Assembly (NCBI GenBank): GCA_020250125.1
Contig: JADCEL010000054.1
Location: forward strand, 1 to 64,000
DNA from: Rhodobacter sp.
GTDB taxonomy: Bacteria > Pseudomonadota > Alphaproteobacteria > Rhodobacterales > Rhodobacteraceae
DNA length: 64,000 nt
Direction: 5' to 3'
Shown: in pieces, positions 29,134 to 38,750 of the stretch
Numbering within the stretch: the stretch's first letter is position 1
How the letters are laid out: every line of letters starts with the position of its first letter
Notes under the pieces: model-generated
Database searches by the model: none
Told to the model about the DNA's origin: nothing
What the model saw: the letters and a program-made list of their open reading frames with translations, nothing else
Position numbers and translations under genes: made by a program

Positions 29134-29216
29134 GCCGGGCCATTCCTGAGGGCGATTACCGTTTCTAAAGGAATCACTCTTAAGTCTTGGTGAAGCAGAT
29201 CGAGGGAGAAGCCCCG

Positions 29217-29603
29217 ATGTTCGGAAAGCTAGAAGTGACCAGAATGGCACAGGCGTTGGCCGCCCATGCCGGAGCCCGGCAGGGGGTGATTGCGCAGAAC
29301 ATCGCGCATGCCGACACGCCGGGCTATCGCGCGCGGGACCTGACGCCCTTTGAAGACACGTATCGGGCCGGGAACCGGCCCGATGCGCTGATCGCCACCC
29401 GCCCCGGCCATATCCGTGCCGAAGCCTTGGCCGCAGAGGCCGTGGTGCGCCCGGTGCCGGGGGCGGCTTCGCCCAACGGCAACAGCGTGTCGCTGGAAAC
29501 AGAGATGGTGAAAGCCGTCGATGTGAAACAGCAGCATGACATGGCGCTGTCGATCTATCGCAGCGTGTCCGAAATCATCCGCGCCTCGCTTGGCCGGCGG
29601 TAG
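29217..29603 (+). CDS. flgB: Flagellar basal-body rod protein FlgB
   Basis: IAQNIAHADTPGYRARDLTPFE. Confidence 0.93.
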   Translation: MFGKLEVTRMAQALAAHAGARQGVIAQNIAHADTPGYRARDLTPFEDTYRAGNRPDALIATRPGHIRAEALAAEAVVRPVPGAASPNGNSVSLETEMVKAVDVKQQHDMALSIYRSVSEIIRASLGRR

Positions 29604-29614
29604 GGGGCGCGCCG

Positions 29615-29992
29615 ATGTCTGATCTGATCCGCACCCTTTCGCTGTCGGCCTCTGGCATGCAGGCCCAGGCGATGCGCCTGCGCCATGTGTCCGAGAATAT
29701 CGCCAATGCCGATACGCCCGGCTATCACCGCAAGACCATCGCCTTTCGCGAACTGGCCGAAGGTCTGGTTGCCCCCGGGCCGGTGCATCTGGACCGCAGT
29801 GAACTGCGGGACATCTACGATCCTGGCCACCCCCTGGCCGATGAAGCCGGCCATTATCCGGGATCGAACGTCGATCTTGTGATCGAGATCGCCGACGCGC
29901 GCGAAGCCCAGCGCAGCTATGAAGCAAACCTGCGGATGTTCGACCAGGCCCGCCAGATGGCGCAAAGCCTTTTTGAACTTCTGCGCCGATAA
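29615..29992 (+). CDS. flgC: Flagellar basal-body rod protein FlgC
   Basis: VSENIANADTPGYHRKTI...GSNVDLVIEIADAREAQRSYEANLRMFDQARQM. Confidence 0.93.
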   Translation: MSDLIRTLSLSASGMQAQAMRLRHVSENIANADTPGYHRKTIAFRELAEGLVAPGPVHLDRSELRDIYDPGHPLADEAGHYPGSNVDLVIEIADAREAQRSYEANLRMFDQARQMAQSLFELLRR

Positions 29993-30004
29993 GGAGTGTC
30001 CGGC

Positions 30005-30295
30005 ATGGATATCACCTCTGCGTTCGCCGCCCAGACCTATGCAAAAGCCCGCCCGGCCACCGCGCCGCTGCCGGGCGAGGCGGGCAGTTCCAACAGCTTT
30101 GGCCAGCTTGTCGGCAACTTTGCCGACACGCTGGCCAGGGGCGACCAGACCGCCCGCGCCGCGATGACCGGACAGGCCAATCCCCATGCCCTGGTCGAAG
30201 CGCTTGCGGCCAGCTCCCTTGCTGTCGAAACCGCCGTCACCGTGCGCGACAAGGTCGTGGAAGCCTATCAGGAAATCCTGCGGATGCCGGTCTGA
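30005..30295 (+). CDS. fliE: Flagellar hook-basal body complex protein FliE
   Basis: C-term VETAVTVRDKVVEAYQEILRMPV. Confidence 0.92.
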   Translation: MDITSAFAAQTYAKARPATAPLPGEAGSSNSFGQLVGNFADTLARGDQTARAAMTGQANPHALVEALAASSLAVETAVTVRDKVVEAYQEILRMPV

Positions 30296-30299
30296 TCCG

Positions 30300-30566
30300 A
30301 TGTCCGAAGCGATGATCTATGATGTCCTGCGGCAGGCGCTTTGGGTGTCGGTGAAAATCTCGGCCCCGATGCTGGCCATTGCCCTTGCCGCCGGTATCGC
30401 CATCGGCCTGCTGCAGGCGCTGACCTCGGTGCAGGAAATGACCATTACCTTCGTGCCCAAGGTCGGGGCGATGCTGGCGGTATTCTGGATTTCAATGAGC
30501 TTCATGACGGCGACACTGGTCAGCTTCTTCGTTGACACCGTGGTGCCGATGATTGCGGGGGGCTGA
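30300..30566 (+). CDS. fliQ: Flagellar biosynthesis protein FliQ
   Basis: GLLQALTSVQEMTITFVPKVGAMLAVF. Confidence 0.94.
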   Translation: MSEAMIYDVLRQALWVSVKISAPMLAIALAAGIAIGLLQALTSVQEMTITFVPKVGAMLAVFWISMSFMTATLVSFFVDTVVPMIAGG

Positions 30567-30568
30567 CC

Positions 30569-31282
30569 ATGGATGCCAGCGGATATACGGCCCTGACGCG
30601 GCAGGCCGGGCTGATGCGCGAGATGCAGCTTGTCGCGAACAACATCGCCAACGCCTCGACTTCCGGCTTCCGGCGCGAAGGCATGGTGTTTTCCGAACAT
30701 GTCAAGCGCCTGCAGGAGGGGCCGTCGCTGTCGATGGCCAATGGCAATGCGCGTCACATCGATCTGACCCAGGCCGATCTGTCGCAAACCGGCGGCACCT
30801 TCGACTTTGCCATCCAGGGTGACGGGTTCTTTCAGATCGAAACCCCGAACGGGCTGCGGCTGACCCGGGCCGGCAGCTTTACCCCCAATGCTGACGGGGA
30901 ATTGGTTACACCCGACGGCTTTCGCGTGATGGATGAAGGCGGTGGCGCGGTGTTCATCCCGCCGGACGCGGCACAGATCAGCCTGGCGCAGGATGGAACC
31001 CTGTCCGCCGATGGCGAGCCTTTGACGCGGATCGGGCTGTGGCAGCCTGTGGACCGGCAGCAGCTGACCCACGAGGGCGGCACGCTGTTCGCCTCGCCCG
31101 GCGGGCTGGAACCGGCCGGGGGCGGCGTTCTGCTGCAGGGCTTTGTCGAAGGATCGAACGTCAACCCGATTGCCGAGGTGTCGCGGATGATCGAGGTGCA
31201 GCGCGCCTATGAAATGGGGCAGGGCCTGCTGGACCGCGAAGATGACCGCGTCCGCAACGTGATCCGGACCCTGGGCCGATAG
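30569..31282 (+). CDS. flgF: Flagellar basal-body rod protein FlgF
   Basis: VANNIANASTSGFRREGMVF...GDGFFQIETPNGLRLTRAGSFTPNADGELVTPDGFRV. Confidence 0.93.
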   Translation: MDASGYTALTRQAGLMREMQLVANNIANASTSGFRREGMVFSEHVKRLQEGPSLSMANGNARHIDLTQADLSQTGGTFDFAIQGDGFFQIETPNGLRLTRAGSFTPNADGELVTPDGFRVMDEGGGAVFIPPDAAQISLAQDGTLSADGEPLTRIGLWQPVDRQQLTHEGGTLFASPGGLEPAGGGVLLQGFVEGSNVNPIAEVSRMIEVQRAYEMGQGLLDREDDRVRNVIRTLGR

Positions 31283-31294
31283 GAGAATACCGTC

Positions 31295-32080
31295 ATGAAA
31301 GCCTTGCAGATTGCCGCCAGCGGCATGAGCGCGCAGCAGATGCGCGTCGATGTGGTGTCCAACAACCTGGCGAACATGTCGACCAGCGGTTACAACGCCC
31401 GCCGGGCCGAATTCGCCGACCTGCATTACCAGCAGGTCACCCGGCCGGGGACGGTCAACGCACAGGATGGCACCGTGCTTCCGACCGGTGTCCAGATAGG
31501 TCTGGGCGTGCGCCCTGCGGCGGTTTCGGTGATCGTGCAGCAGGGATCGCTTCTGCAGACGGGGGGCGAGCTTGATCTGGCCGTGGAAGGCAAGGGGTAT
31601 ATCGAGGTCACCCTGCCGTCCGGGATTTCGGCCTACACCAGAGACGGCGGGCTGAAACGGTCTGCCGACGGGCTGATCGTGACCTCGGACGGCTACGAGG
31701 TGGCTGCGGGCATCACCATACCCACCGATGCGCGCAGCCTTTCGATCAACGCCGCAGGAGAGGTTTTTGCCTACTTCAACGATCAGGTCGCCCCGCAGCA
31801 GCTGGGCCAGATCACCCTTGCCACCTTTGCCAATGAAAAGGGGCTCGAGGCGATGGGGTCCAACCTGTACCTTGAAACGGCGGCATCCGGGGCAGCCGCG
31901 GTTGCCGTGCCGGGCGAAGACGGCCTTGGCACCCTGCGACAGGGCTATCTTGAGGAAAGCTCGGTCGATCCGGTGCGCGAGGTGACAGAGCTGATCAAGG
32001 CGCAGCGCGGATACGAGCTGAACGCCAAGGTCATCACGGCGGCGGACGAAATGCTTGCCGCCACCACCCAGGTGCGCTGA
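31295..32080 (+). CDS. flgG: Flagellar basal-body rod protein FlgG
   Basis: MKALQIAASGMSAQQMRVDVVSNNLANMSTSGYNARRAEFADLHYQQV. Confidence 0.95.
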   Translation: MKALQIAASGMSAQQMRVDVVSNNLANMSTSGYNARRAEFADLHYQQVTRPGTVNAQDGTVLPTGVQIGLGVRPAAVSVIVQQGSLLQTGGELDLAVEGKGYIEVTLPSGISAYTRDGGLKRSADGLIVTSDGYEVAAGITIPTDARSLSINAAGEVFAYFNDQVAPQQLGQITLATFANEKGLEAMGSNLYLETAASGAAAVAVPGEDGLGTLRQGYLEESSVDPVREVTELIKAQRGYELNAKVITAADEMLAATTQVR

Positions 32081-32508
32081 TGCTGCGCCCTGCCCTTGCC
32101 CTTGCCCTGCTGATCCTGCCCGGCGCGGCGCTTGCCGAAAGCCTTGTGGCGGCCCGCACCATCCGCGCCGAAACCGTGATCGGCCCCGACGATCTGACCA
32201 TGGCCGATACCCCGTTTCCCGGTGCGCTGACCCACCCGTCGGACGCCCTTGGTCTTGAGGCCCGGGTGACGATCTACGCCGGCCGGCCGGTGCGGGCGGG
32301 TGATCTTGGACTGCCCGCCGTGGTGGAACGCAACCAGATCGTGCCGATCAGTTTCCTGTCCGGCGGGCTGGCGATCAAGGCCGAGGGACGCGCGCTTGCC
32401 CGTGGCGGCGTGGGCGATGTGATCCGCGTGATGAATCTTCAATCGCGCACCACCGTTTCCGGGCGCATCGCCCCTGACGGCCAGGTGCTTGTGGGGCTGA
32501 CACCATGA
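32080..32508 (+). CDS. flgA: Flagellar P-ring formation chaperone FlgA
   Basis: SAF-like: AGRPVRAGDLGLPAVVERNQIVPISFLSGGLAIKAEGRAL...VMNLQSRTTVSGRI. Confidence 0.9.
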   Translation: MLRPALALALLILPGAALAESLVAARTIRAETVIGPDDLTMADTPFPGALTHPSDALGLEARVTIYAGRPVRAGDLGLPAVVERNQIVPISFLSGGLAIKAEGRALARGGVGDVIRVMNLQSRTTVSGRIAPDGQVLVGLTP

Positions 32509-33242
32509 CCAAACAAAGGATGCGCCTTGCCTGCCTGCTGGCCCTTGTGCCGGTCGCCGCCTGCGGAAAACTGGCCGATGTCGGCCGCGCGCCGGATTTC
32601 TCGCCGCTGGAAGACACCTACCAGTATCACGCGATGTATTCGAACCCGCTGCCGGACGTCGGGGAATCGGGCGAGCCTTCGGATGCCTCCTCGCTGTGGA
32701 CGGCATCACGGTCATCGCTGCTGGGCGACCGTCGGGCAGGCCAGCGCGGCGATATCCTGACCGTGGTCATCGAGATCGACGAAAGCGCCGAGATCTCGAA
32801 CAAGACGGCGCGGGCACGGACCGCCGACCAGGAGATGAAAATCCCCGATTTCGTGGGCCTGCCGCAAAGCATCGACGCGGGCCTGCCGGAAGGGGCATCG
32901 ATGGCCGATGCGGTTCAGACCTCGTCCGATTCGTCTTTCGAAGGCGATGGATCGGTGCGGCGCAACGAACAGCTGACCTTGCGCATCGCGGTCACGGTAG
33001 TGGAAGAGCTGCCCAATGGCGTTCTGCGCCTGGAGGGCAAGCAGGAGGTCCGCGTGAACAACGAACTGCGCGAATTGCTGGTCACGGGCTATGTGCGGGC
33101 TGCGGACATTTCGCGGCAGAACGAGATCACCTATGACAAGATGGCAGGTGCCCAGATTTCCTATGGCGGGCGCGGCCAGATCACCGATGTGCAGCAGCCG
33201 CGCTACGGCCAGCAGGTCACCGACATCATCCTTCCGTTCTGA
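32505..33242 (+). CDS. flgH: Flagellar L-ring protein FlgH
   Basis: Lipoprotein signal; GDILTVVIEIDESAEISNKTAR; LRLEGKQEVRVNNELRELLVTGYVR. Confidence 0.94.
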   Translation: MTKQRMRLACLLALVPVAACGKLADVGRAPDFSPLEDTYQYHAMYSNPLPDVGESGEPSDASSLWTASRSSLLGDRRAGQRGDILTVVIEIDESAEISNKTARARTADQEMKIPDFVGLPQSIDAGLPEGASMADAVQTSSDSSFEGDGSVRRNEQLTLRIAVTVVEELPNGVLRLEGKQEVRVNNELRELLVTGYVRAADISRQNEITYDKMAGAQISYGGRGQITDVQQPRYGQQVTDIILPF

Positions 33243-33248
33243 GGCATC

Positions 33249-33731
33249 ATGCTGCGCAAGCTTCTTCCGGTTCTTCTTGTTCTTGTCGGATGCGGCGCCG
33301 GTGCTGCGGCCGGTGTCTTCCTGCGGCCCTCTGACCCCCCTGCCGAAGACGCCGCCACCGACGCGCCGGAGGACGCCGAGGCGCATGCCAAAGAGGGTGC
33401 CGGGCCGCTGCATGAATATGTGAAGCTGAACAATCAGTTCGTCGTGCCGGTGATGGCCGAGGGCAGGGTTTCGTCGCTGGTGGTCATGTCGCTGAGCCTG
33501 GAGGTGACGCCGGGTCAGGTCGAGCGTGTCTACGAGATGGAGCCGAAGCTGCGCGATGCGATGCTGCAAGTGCTGTTTGACCACGCCAACAGCGGCGGCT
33601 TCAACGGGTCGTTCACCGACGGGGCCAATCTGGTGCTTCTGCGCGCGGCCCTTCTTGAAACGGCCCTGCGCATCTTCGGCAAGGACGTGACCGATGTGCT
33701 GATCGTCGACATCGTCCGGCAGGACAACTAG
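33249..33731 (+). CDS. FliL-like flagellar basal-body-associated protein (paralogue 1)
   Basis: N-terminal TM; YVKLNNQFVVPVMAEGRVSSLVVMSLSLEVTPGQ...LRDAMLQVLF. Confidence 0.75.
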   Translation: MLRKLLPVLLVLVGCGAGAAAGVFLRPSDPPAEDAATDAPEDAEAHAKEGAGPLHEYVKLNNQFVVPVMAEGRVSSLVVMSLSLEVTPGQVERVYEMEPKLRDAMLQVLFDHANSGGFNGSFTDGANLVLLRAALLETALRIFGKDVTDVLIVDIVRQDN

Positions 33732-34054
33732 CCCCGGTCAGACAGCCGCCGCAGCGCATCCGCCCGGCCGAACGCCCGCTGCGCCTCATCCCGCGCCTCA
33801 ATCCATTCGGCCGTCTGGCGCGCAAGGGTCAGGTTGATCTCGGCCCGGCGCGCTTCGGCCCAGCGTTCGTACAGCAGGCCGGCCTGCGCCGCAACGGCCA
33901 GCGGAAGGTCGGTTGTGCCCGGAGGCTGCGAAAGCCCCGCCAGGCGCGCCTTGCTTTCCTCGCGCGCGGCCGCAACCCGCGTCAGCGCGGCAAGCCTGTG
34001 ATCCAGCATCAGCCGGCTGATCTCCACCAGCGGGCGCAGGGTCCGGGGGCTCAC
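33728..34054 (-). CDS. Small helical flagellar-cluster protein (FliJ-like by length and composition)
   Basis: Alpha-helical, Ala/Arg-rich; 4-bp overlap with flhB. Confidence 0.6.
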   Translation of the reverse strand: MSPRTLRPLVEISRLMLDHRLAALTRVAAAREESKARLAGLSQPPGTTDLPLAVAAQAGLLYERWAEARRAEINLTLARQTAEWIEARDEAQRAFGRADALRRLSDRG

Positions 34055-35133
34055 CGCGGCACCTTCGCTTTCTTCCGCATGGCCTCGGCAAAGCGGATGG
34101 CGGCGGCGACGGCGCGGTAATGCTCGGGGCGGATTTCCTGACCGATGTCCACGGTGGCGAACAGCGCGCGGGCCGTTGGCGGATCGCGGTGAACGGGAAT
34201 TCCCGCCTCTGCCGCCTTTTCCCTGATCCGGGCGGCGACCGCATCAACCCCCTTGGCCACACAGACCGGGGCGGCCCCTGCGGCGCGGTCCCAGCGCAGG
34301 GCAACGGCATAGTGCTGCGGGTTGACGACGATCACATCGGATCGCGGCACGTCCAGCAGCATCCGGTTCGCCGCAATCTCTTCGCCGCGCTGGCGCCGCT
34401 GCGCCTTCATGTGCGGGTCGCCTTCGGATTGCTTGAATTCATCGATCAGGTCCTGGTGCGACATGCGGTTGCGGTGCATGAATTGCGCGCGCTGCCACAG
34501 CAGGTCGATCACCCCGGTCACGGCCGCAATCAGCAGCACGAGGCACAGGAAGGAAACGGACAGGTCCATCAGTTGCGTGGTGGACAGCGCAGGCGAAAGA
34601 TCTGCCGCATGCACAATCTCTGGCAGGCGTGATGTCAGGAACATGCCAAGCACCACCGACACGATGGTCAGCTTGACCGTGCTCTTGGCGAATTCAAACA
34701 GCCCCTCCCGCCCGAACTTGTGGCCCAGGGTCGCCAGCGGGTTCAGCCGTGACAGCTTCGGCTCCAGTTTCTGCGGGGCAAAGGTCAGCGCGTTCTGCGC
34801 CAGCACCGCAAGCACGGCCGCGCCGCCCGGCAGCAGAACGAAGGGTGCCATTGCCCGGGCGGTGTCGGCGATCAGGGCGGCCAGCGGGGCCGCGCCGTTC
34901 CGGGTCATCGCGGTGCTCAGCCGGTCAGCCTCGCCCAGAACCGAAGCACCGATCTGCGCCACCTCCTTCACCGCATCAGGCCCTGCCGAAAGACAGGCAA
35001 GCAGGAAGCCCCCGTAGGTCGCCGCTGTGATCATGTCCTGTGACTGCGGCACCTCGCCGCGCTCGCGCGCGTCCGACAGCCGCTTTGGCGTGGGGTCGTG
35101 GATTTTCTCGCCACTGTCCTCGTCCTCTGACAT
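34051..35133 (-). CDS. flhB: Flagellar biosynthesis protein FlhB
   Basis: EKIHDPTPKRLSDARERGEVPQSQD; VVNPQHYAVALRWD. Confidence 0.94.
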   Translation of the reverse strand: MSEDEDSGEKIHDPTPKRLSDARERGEVPQSQDMITAATYGGFLLACLSAGPDAVKEVAQIGASVLGEADRLSTAMTRNGAAPLAALIADTARAMAPFVLLPGGAAVLAVLAQNALTFAPQKLEPKLSRLNPLATLGHKFGREGLFEFAKSTVKLTIVSVVLGMFLTSRLPEIVHAADLSPALSTTQLMDLSVSFLCLVLLIAAVTGVIDLLWQRAQFMHRNRMSHQDLIDEFKQSEGDPHMKAQRRQRGEEIAANRMLLDVPRSDVIVVNPQHYAVALRWDRAAGAAPVCVAKGVDAVAARIREKAAEAGIPVHRDPPTARALFATVDIGQEIRPEHYRAVAAAIRFAEAMRKKAKVPR

Positions 35134-35909
35134 CAGGGCACCGCGAAAGGTGCGGCAAAAAACCCGTTCAGCGCGGCCAGCCAGACAGCCAGCGCCAGCG
35201 GCGCGCTCAGCGCCAGCAGCACCAGCCCCCCCGCCGTCAGCGCCGGTGCCCCGACAAAGGCCACCATCAGCTGCGGCATGGCCCGGTTGATGACGCCAAG
35301 CGCCAGGTTGTACAGGAAGGACGCAATCACGAAAGGTGCGGCCAGCGAAAAGCCTGTCGCAAATGCGCGGGTGACCTGCGCAAGGCCCCAGTCCGCCATG
35401 TCAGCGGCGTCGGGCAGCCTGCCCACCGGCAGGATGTCATAGCTCAGGATGAAGTATTCGGCACAGCTGACATGCAGATCGGCAGCCATGGCAAGGGCCA
35501 GCCCCGAAATGGTCAGCAGATGGCCGATGGCCGGCTGCGGCTCGGCCCCGGCACCGGCCAGAAGCTGGGCCAGCGACGTGGCCTGGGCCGCGATGGCCCC
35601 GGCAATCTGCAAGGCATGGACAAAAAGGCGCAAGGCCGCGCCCAGCGCCAGCCCTGTGGCCGTTTCTGTCAGGAACACCGCCCAGAACCCCTGATCCATC
35701 GGCGGAATGTCAGCAGCGACAGCGGGAAAGATGACGGCGGTAAAGGCCAGCGCCAGCACCAGCCGGATGCGCTGGGGTACCACAAGCTCTCCGAACGCGG
35801 GCAAAAGCGCCATGGCGGCCCCGACGCGCAGCAGCACGACAAAGCCCGTCCACAGCAGGGTTTCCCCGATGCCCGCAAGCTGGGCAAGCGTTCCGATCAT
35901 CTCTGTCAT
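35133..35909 (-). CDS. fliR: Flagellar biosynthetic protein FliR
   Basis: Multi-TM, between flhA and flhB; FVVLLRVGAAMALLPAFGELVVPQRIRLVLALAFTAVIFP. Confidence 0.92.
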   Translation of the reverse strand: MTEMIGTLAQLAGIGETLLWTGFVVLLRVGAAMALLPAFGELVVPQRIRLVLALAFTAVIFPAVAADIPPMDQGFWAVFLTETATGLALGAALRLFVHALQIAGAIAAQATSLAQLLAGAGAEPQPAIGHLLTISGLALAMAADLHVSCAEYFILSYDILPVGRLPDAADMADWGLAQVTRAFATGFSLAAPFVIASFLYNLALGVINRAMPQLMVAFVGAPALTAGGLVLLALSAPLALAVWLAALNGFFAAPFAVP

Positions 35910-37984
35910 GGCGCGACCAGACCGACCATGGCGGGCCGCGCCTCCATCCCGATTTCCTCGTAAGACAGGACCGGGGCGGTCAGCCCCTTGGCCAGCAACA
36001 CGGTGCGCAGGAAGCGCCGCCGCAGGGTCGATGTGACAAAGGCGGGCTGAACCCCCATTTCCGTGGCGCGGGCCAGTTTTTCGGACAGGGCATTGGCCAG
36101 CCGGTTGAACTGATCGGGGGGCAGGGCCACGTCCCGCAGGCCGCGTTCGCCTTCGATCTGGTATTGCCCGAAGGTGCGTTCCCATTCCGGTGCAAGCTGG
36201 ATCAGCGGAATGGTGCCATCCGCCCGCTTCAGCTCGGCCACCATCTGAAAGCCAAGCCGGTGGCGGACATGTTCGCAGACGGCTTCCGGTGTGGCCAGGG
36301 CCCTTGCCTCGGCCACCGCTTCCAGGATCAGGGGCAGGTTGCGGATCGACACGCGTTCGTCCAGCAACAGCCGCATCACCGCCAGCAGAAGATCAACCGG
36401 CACCTTTTCCGGCACCAGTTCGTCCAGCAGCCGCCGGTTTGCCTCGGCGCGGGCCGTGTCGGACAGGTTGACGAATTCATCCAGCAGCCGGCGCAATCCG
36501 CGCAGGGAAAGCAGGCGGGCCATGTTGGCCTTCAGCACTTCCAGAAGATGGGTTGCCAGAACCTCGGCCGGGGTCACCACGGTCAGGCCGGAGATTGCCG
36601 CATCTTCCTGCCGGTCGGGCGGAATCCATCGCGCCGGCGCGCCATAGACCGGCTCGCGCACGTCCTGGCCTTCGGGGGCGTCCACACCTTCGGACAGAAG
36701 CACCAGCACGCGGTCAGGGACCAGCAGGTCGCGCACCCGTTCGACGCCCTGCAGCCGGATGCGGTAGCAGCCCGGCGGCAGCATCGGATCATCCGTCAGC
36801 CGGATTTCGGGCAGGATCAGACCGAAGGCGGTCGCGACATGCGTGCGCATGTTGGTGATGCGCGCATCGAGGCCCGTTGCCGGGTCCAGCACCATCGCGA
36901 CCAGGGTGGGCGAGAATTCCACGTGGATCTCGTCGAAATCCAGCACATCGCCCAGGGGCCTGCGCCGGGGCGGGGTCTCTGCCGGCATGTCTTCCGGCGG
37001 CGGGGCGGCACCGCGCATATGGGCCAGTACCGCCAGCGCGCCCAGGGCGGCCGCACCCAGCATGAAGGGGATGAAGGGCATTCCCGGCACAAGGGCAAAC
37101 AGCGCCATAAGCACCGCAACCGTGCCCAGCGCCCCCGGATACCGGCCCAGCTGGCGGAAGAAGGCAAGATCGGCCGCCCCTTTCGCCCCGCCGCGCGTCA
37201 GCAGAAGGGCGGTCGCCACGGAAATGATCACGGCGGGTATCTGGCTGACCAGCCCGTCGCCCACGGTCAGGATCGCATAGGTTTCAAAGGCCGTGCCTGT
37301 GGGCATGTCATGCACGAAGATGCCCATGATCAGGCCCATCACGATGTTCAGCGCGGTGATCAGCAGGCCCGCAACCGCATCGCCCTTGACGAATTTCGAC
37401 GCCCCGTCGAGCGAGCCGAAAAAGTTCGTCTCAGCCAGTTCCTGTTCGCGCCGCGCCTTGGCCTCGGCATGATTGATCGCGCCTGCGGACATGTCGCTGT
37501 CGATGGCAAGCTGGCGGCCCGGCATGCCGTCCAGTGCAAAGCGCGCGCCGACCTCGGCCATGCGGCCTGCGCCCTTGGTGATGACGATGAAGTTCACGAT
37601 CATCAGCACGCAGAAAATCACCACGCCCAGCAGCAGGCTGCCGTCCATGATGAAGTTGGCGAAGCCTTCGATCACATGCCCGGCGGCATCGGTGCCGGTA
37701 TGGCCCTGCCCGATGATCAGCTTGGTTGACGAGACGTTCAGCGAAAGGCGCAGCAGCAGGCTGGCCAGCAGAATGGTCGGAAAGGCCGAAAAATCCAGCG
37801 GCCGTTCAATGAACAGCGCCACCGTCAGCATCAGGATCGCCAGCGCAAAGGACAGGGCAAGCCCGATGTCCAGCATCCAGGCCGGCACCGGCAGCACCAT
37901 CATGGCGATCACCGCCATCAGCGCCAGCGCCAGCAGGATGGTGGGCTGGAACACCTCGCGCATGGTCACGGCAGGAAAGATCAC
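35906..37984 (-). CDS. flhA: Flagellar biosynthesis protein FlhA
   Basis: FPTILLASLLLRLSLNVSSTKLIIGQGHTGTDAAGHVIEGF; FVKGDAVAGLLITALNIVMGLIMG. Confidence 0.96.
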   Translation of the reverse strand: MIFPAVTMREVFQPTILLALALMAVIAMMVLPVPAWMLDIGLALSFALAILMLTVALFIERPLDFSAFPTILLASLLLRLSLNVSSTKLIIGQGHTGTDAAGHVIEGFANFIMDGSLLLGVVIFCVLMIVNFIVITKGAGRMAEVGARFALDGMPGRQLAIDSDMSAGAINHAEAKARREQELAETNFFGSLDGASKFVKGDAVAGLLITALNIVMGLIMGIFVHDMPTGTAFETYAILTVGDGLVSQIPAVIISVATALLLTRGGAKGAADLAFFRQLGRYPGALGTVAVLMALFALVPGMPFIPFMLGAAALGALAVLAHMRGAAPPPEDMPAETPPRRRPLGDVLDFDEIHVEFSPTLVAMVLDPATGLDARITNMRTHVATAFGLILPEIRLTDDPMLPPGCYRIRLQGVERVRDLLVPDRVLVLLSEGVDAPEGQDVREPVYGAPARWIPPDRQEDAAISGLTVVTPAEVLATHLLEVLKANMARLLSLRGLRRLLDEFVNLSDTARAEANRRLLDELVPEKVPVDLLLAVMRLLLDERVSIRNLPLILEAVAEARALATPEAVCEHVRHRLGFQMVAELKRADGTIPLIQLAPEWERTFGQYQIEGERGLRDVALPPDQFNRLANALSEKLARATEMGVQPAFVTSTLRRRFLRTVLLAKGLTAPVLSYEEIGMEARPAMVGLVAP

Positions 37985-38682
37985 GGCGCGGCTCCGATCA
38001 GGGCGAACCCGCCTTCGACCTGTGGCACCAGTGACCCAAGGCTGCCCGTGGCACCGGCCTGCAACAGCGGAAAGCGGTTTTCGCGCGTCGCACCGGCCAG
38101 CAGCGGCATCTGCCCCCCTGTGTCCAGCCCGTCATGCAGCTGATTGAAGCGGGCACGGTAGCGGTCGGCATTTTCCGGCGTGCGCGAATGATAGGCTGCG
38201 GCGGCATCCGGCCAGCTTCCGGTTTCGGCGAACAGGCCCAGCAGGAATTGCGCCGCGTAACGTGCATTCGCCGTGGGGTCGAACATCGCGGCCACGTCGG
38301 GAAAGGCCCCGGCGTGCCAGCGGTGGTTGATCTGAAAACAGCCGATGTCGAAATTCGTGCCGCCCTCTGCCTGATACGCGGCCACGGCGCGCCTGGCTTC
38401 GCTGCTGCTGTCGTACCAGGCGCCGTCGCCGCCGAAATTCACCGTCCACGGCCAGGGGCGCTGATGCCCCCCCCGGTTGCGGCCACTTTCCGCCAGGGCG
38501 ATTGCCTGCAGAACGGACAGCGGCACGCCTGTCTCTTCGGCGGCCAGCACCGTGGCGCGTTCGCACAGGGCTGCCGGGTCGGTCGCGCCCTGCGCCATTG
38601 CGCCGCAAAGACCGCAGGCGGCGGCCAGGGCGCCTGCAATCCGCAAACGGTGCCAGAAATGCGCGTGACTCATGGGTTTCAC
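37981..38682 (-). CDS. Flagellar-cluster lytic transglycosylase (SLT fold)
   Basis: AIALAESGRNRGGHQRPWPWTVNF...NFDIGCFQINHRWHAGAF...RYAAQFLLGLFAETGSWPDAAAAYHS. Confidence 0.88.
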   Translation of the reverse strand: MKPMSHAHFWHRLRIAGALAAACGLCGAMAQGATDPAALCERATVLAAEETGVPLSVLQAIALAESGRNRGGHQRPWPWTVNFGGDGAWYDSSSEARRAVAAYQAEGGTNFDIGCFQINHRWHAGAFPDVAAMFDPTANARYAAQFLLGLFAETGSWPDAAAAYHSRTPENADRYRARFNQLHDGLDTGGQMPLLAGATRENRFPLLQAGATGSLGSLVPQVEGGFALIGAAP

Positions 38683-38750
38683 CCTGTTCGGCCCTGAAGG
38701 CGTTCGGCGTGGCCAAGCTGGCGGAAATGTCTTTCGATTCGGTAAGCCGG

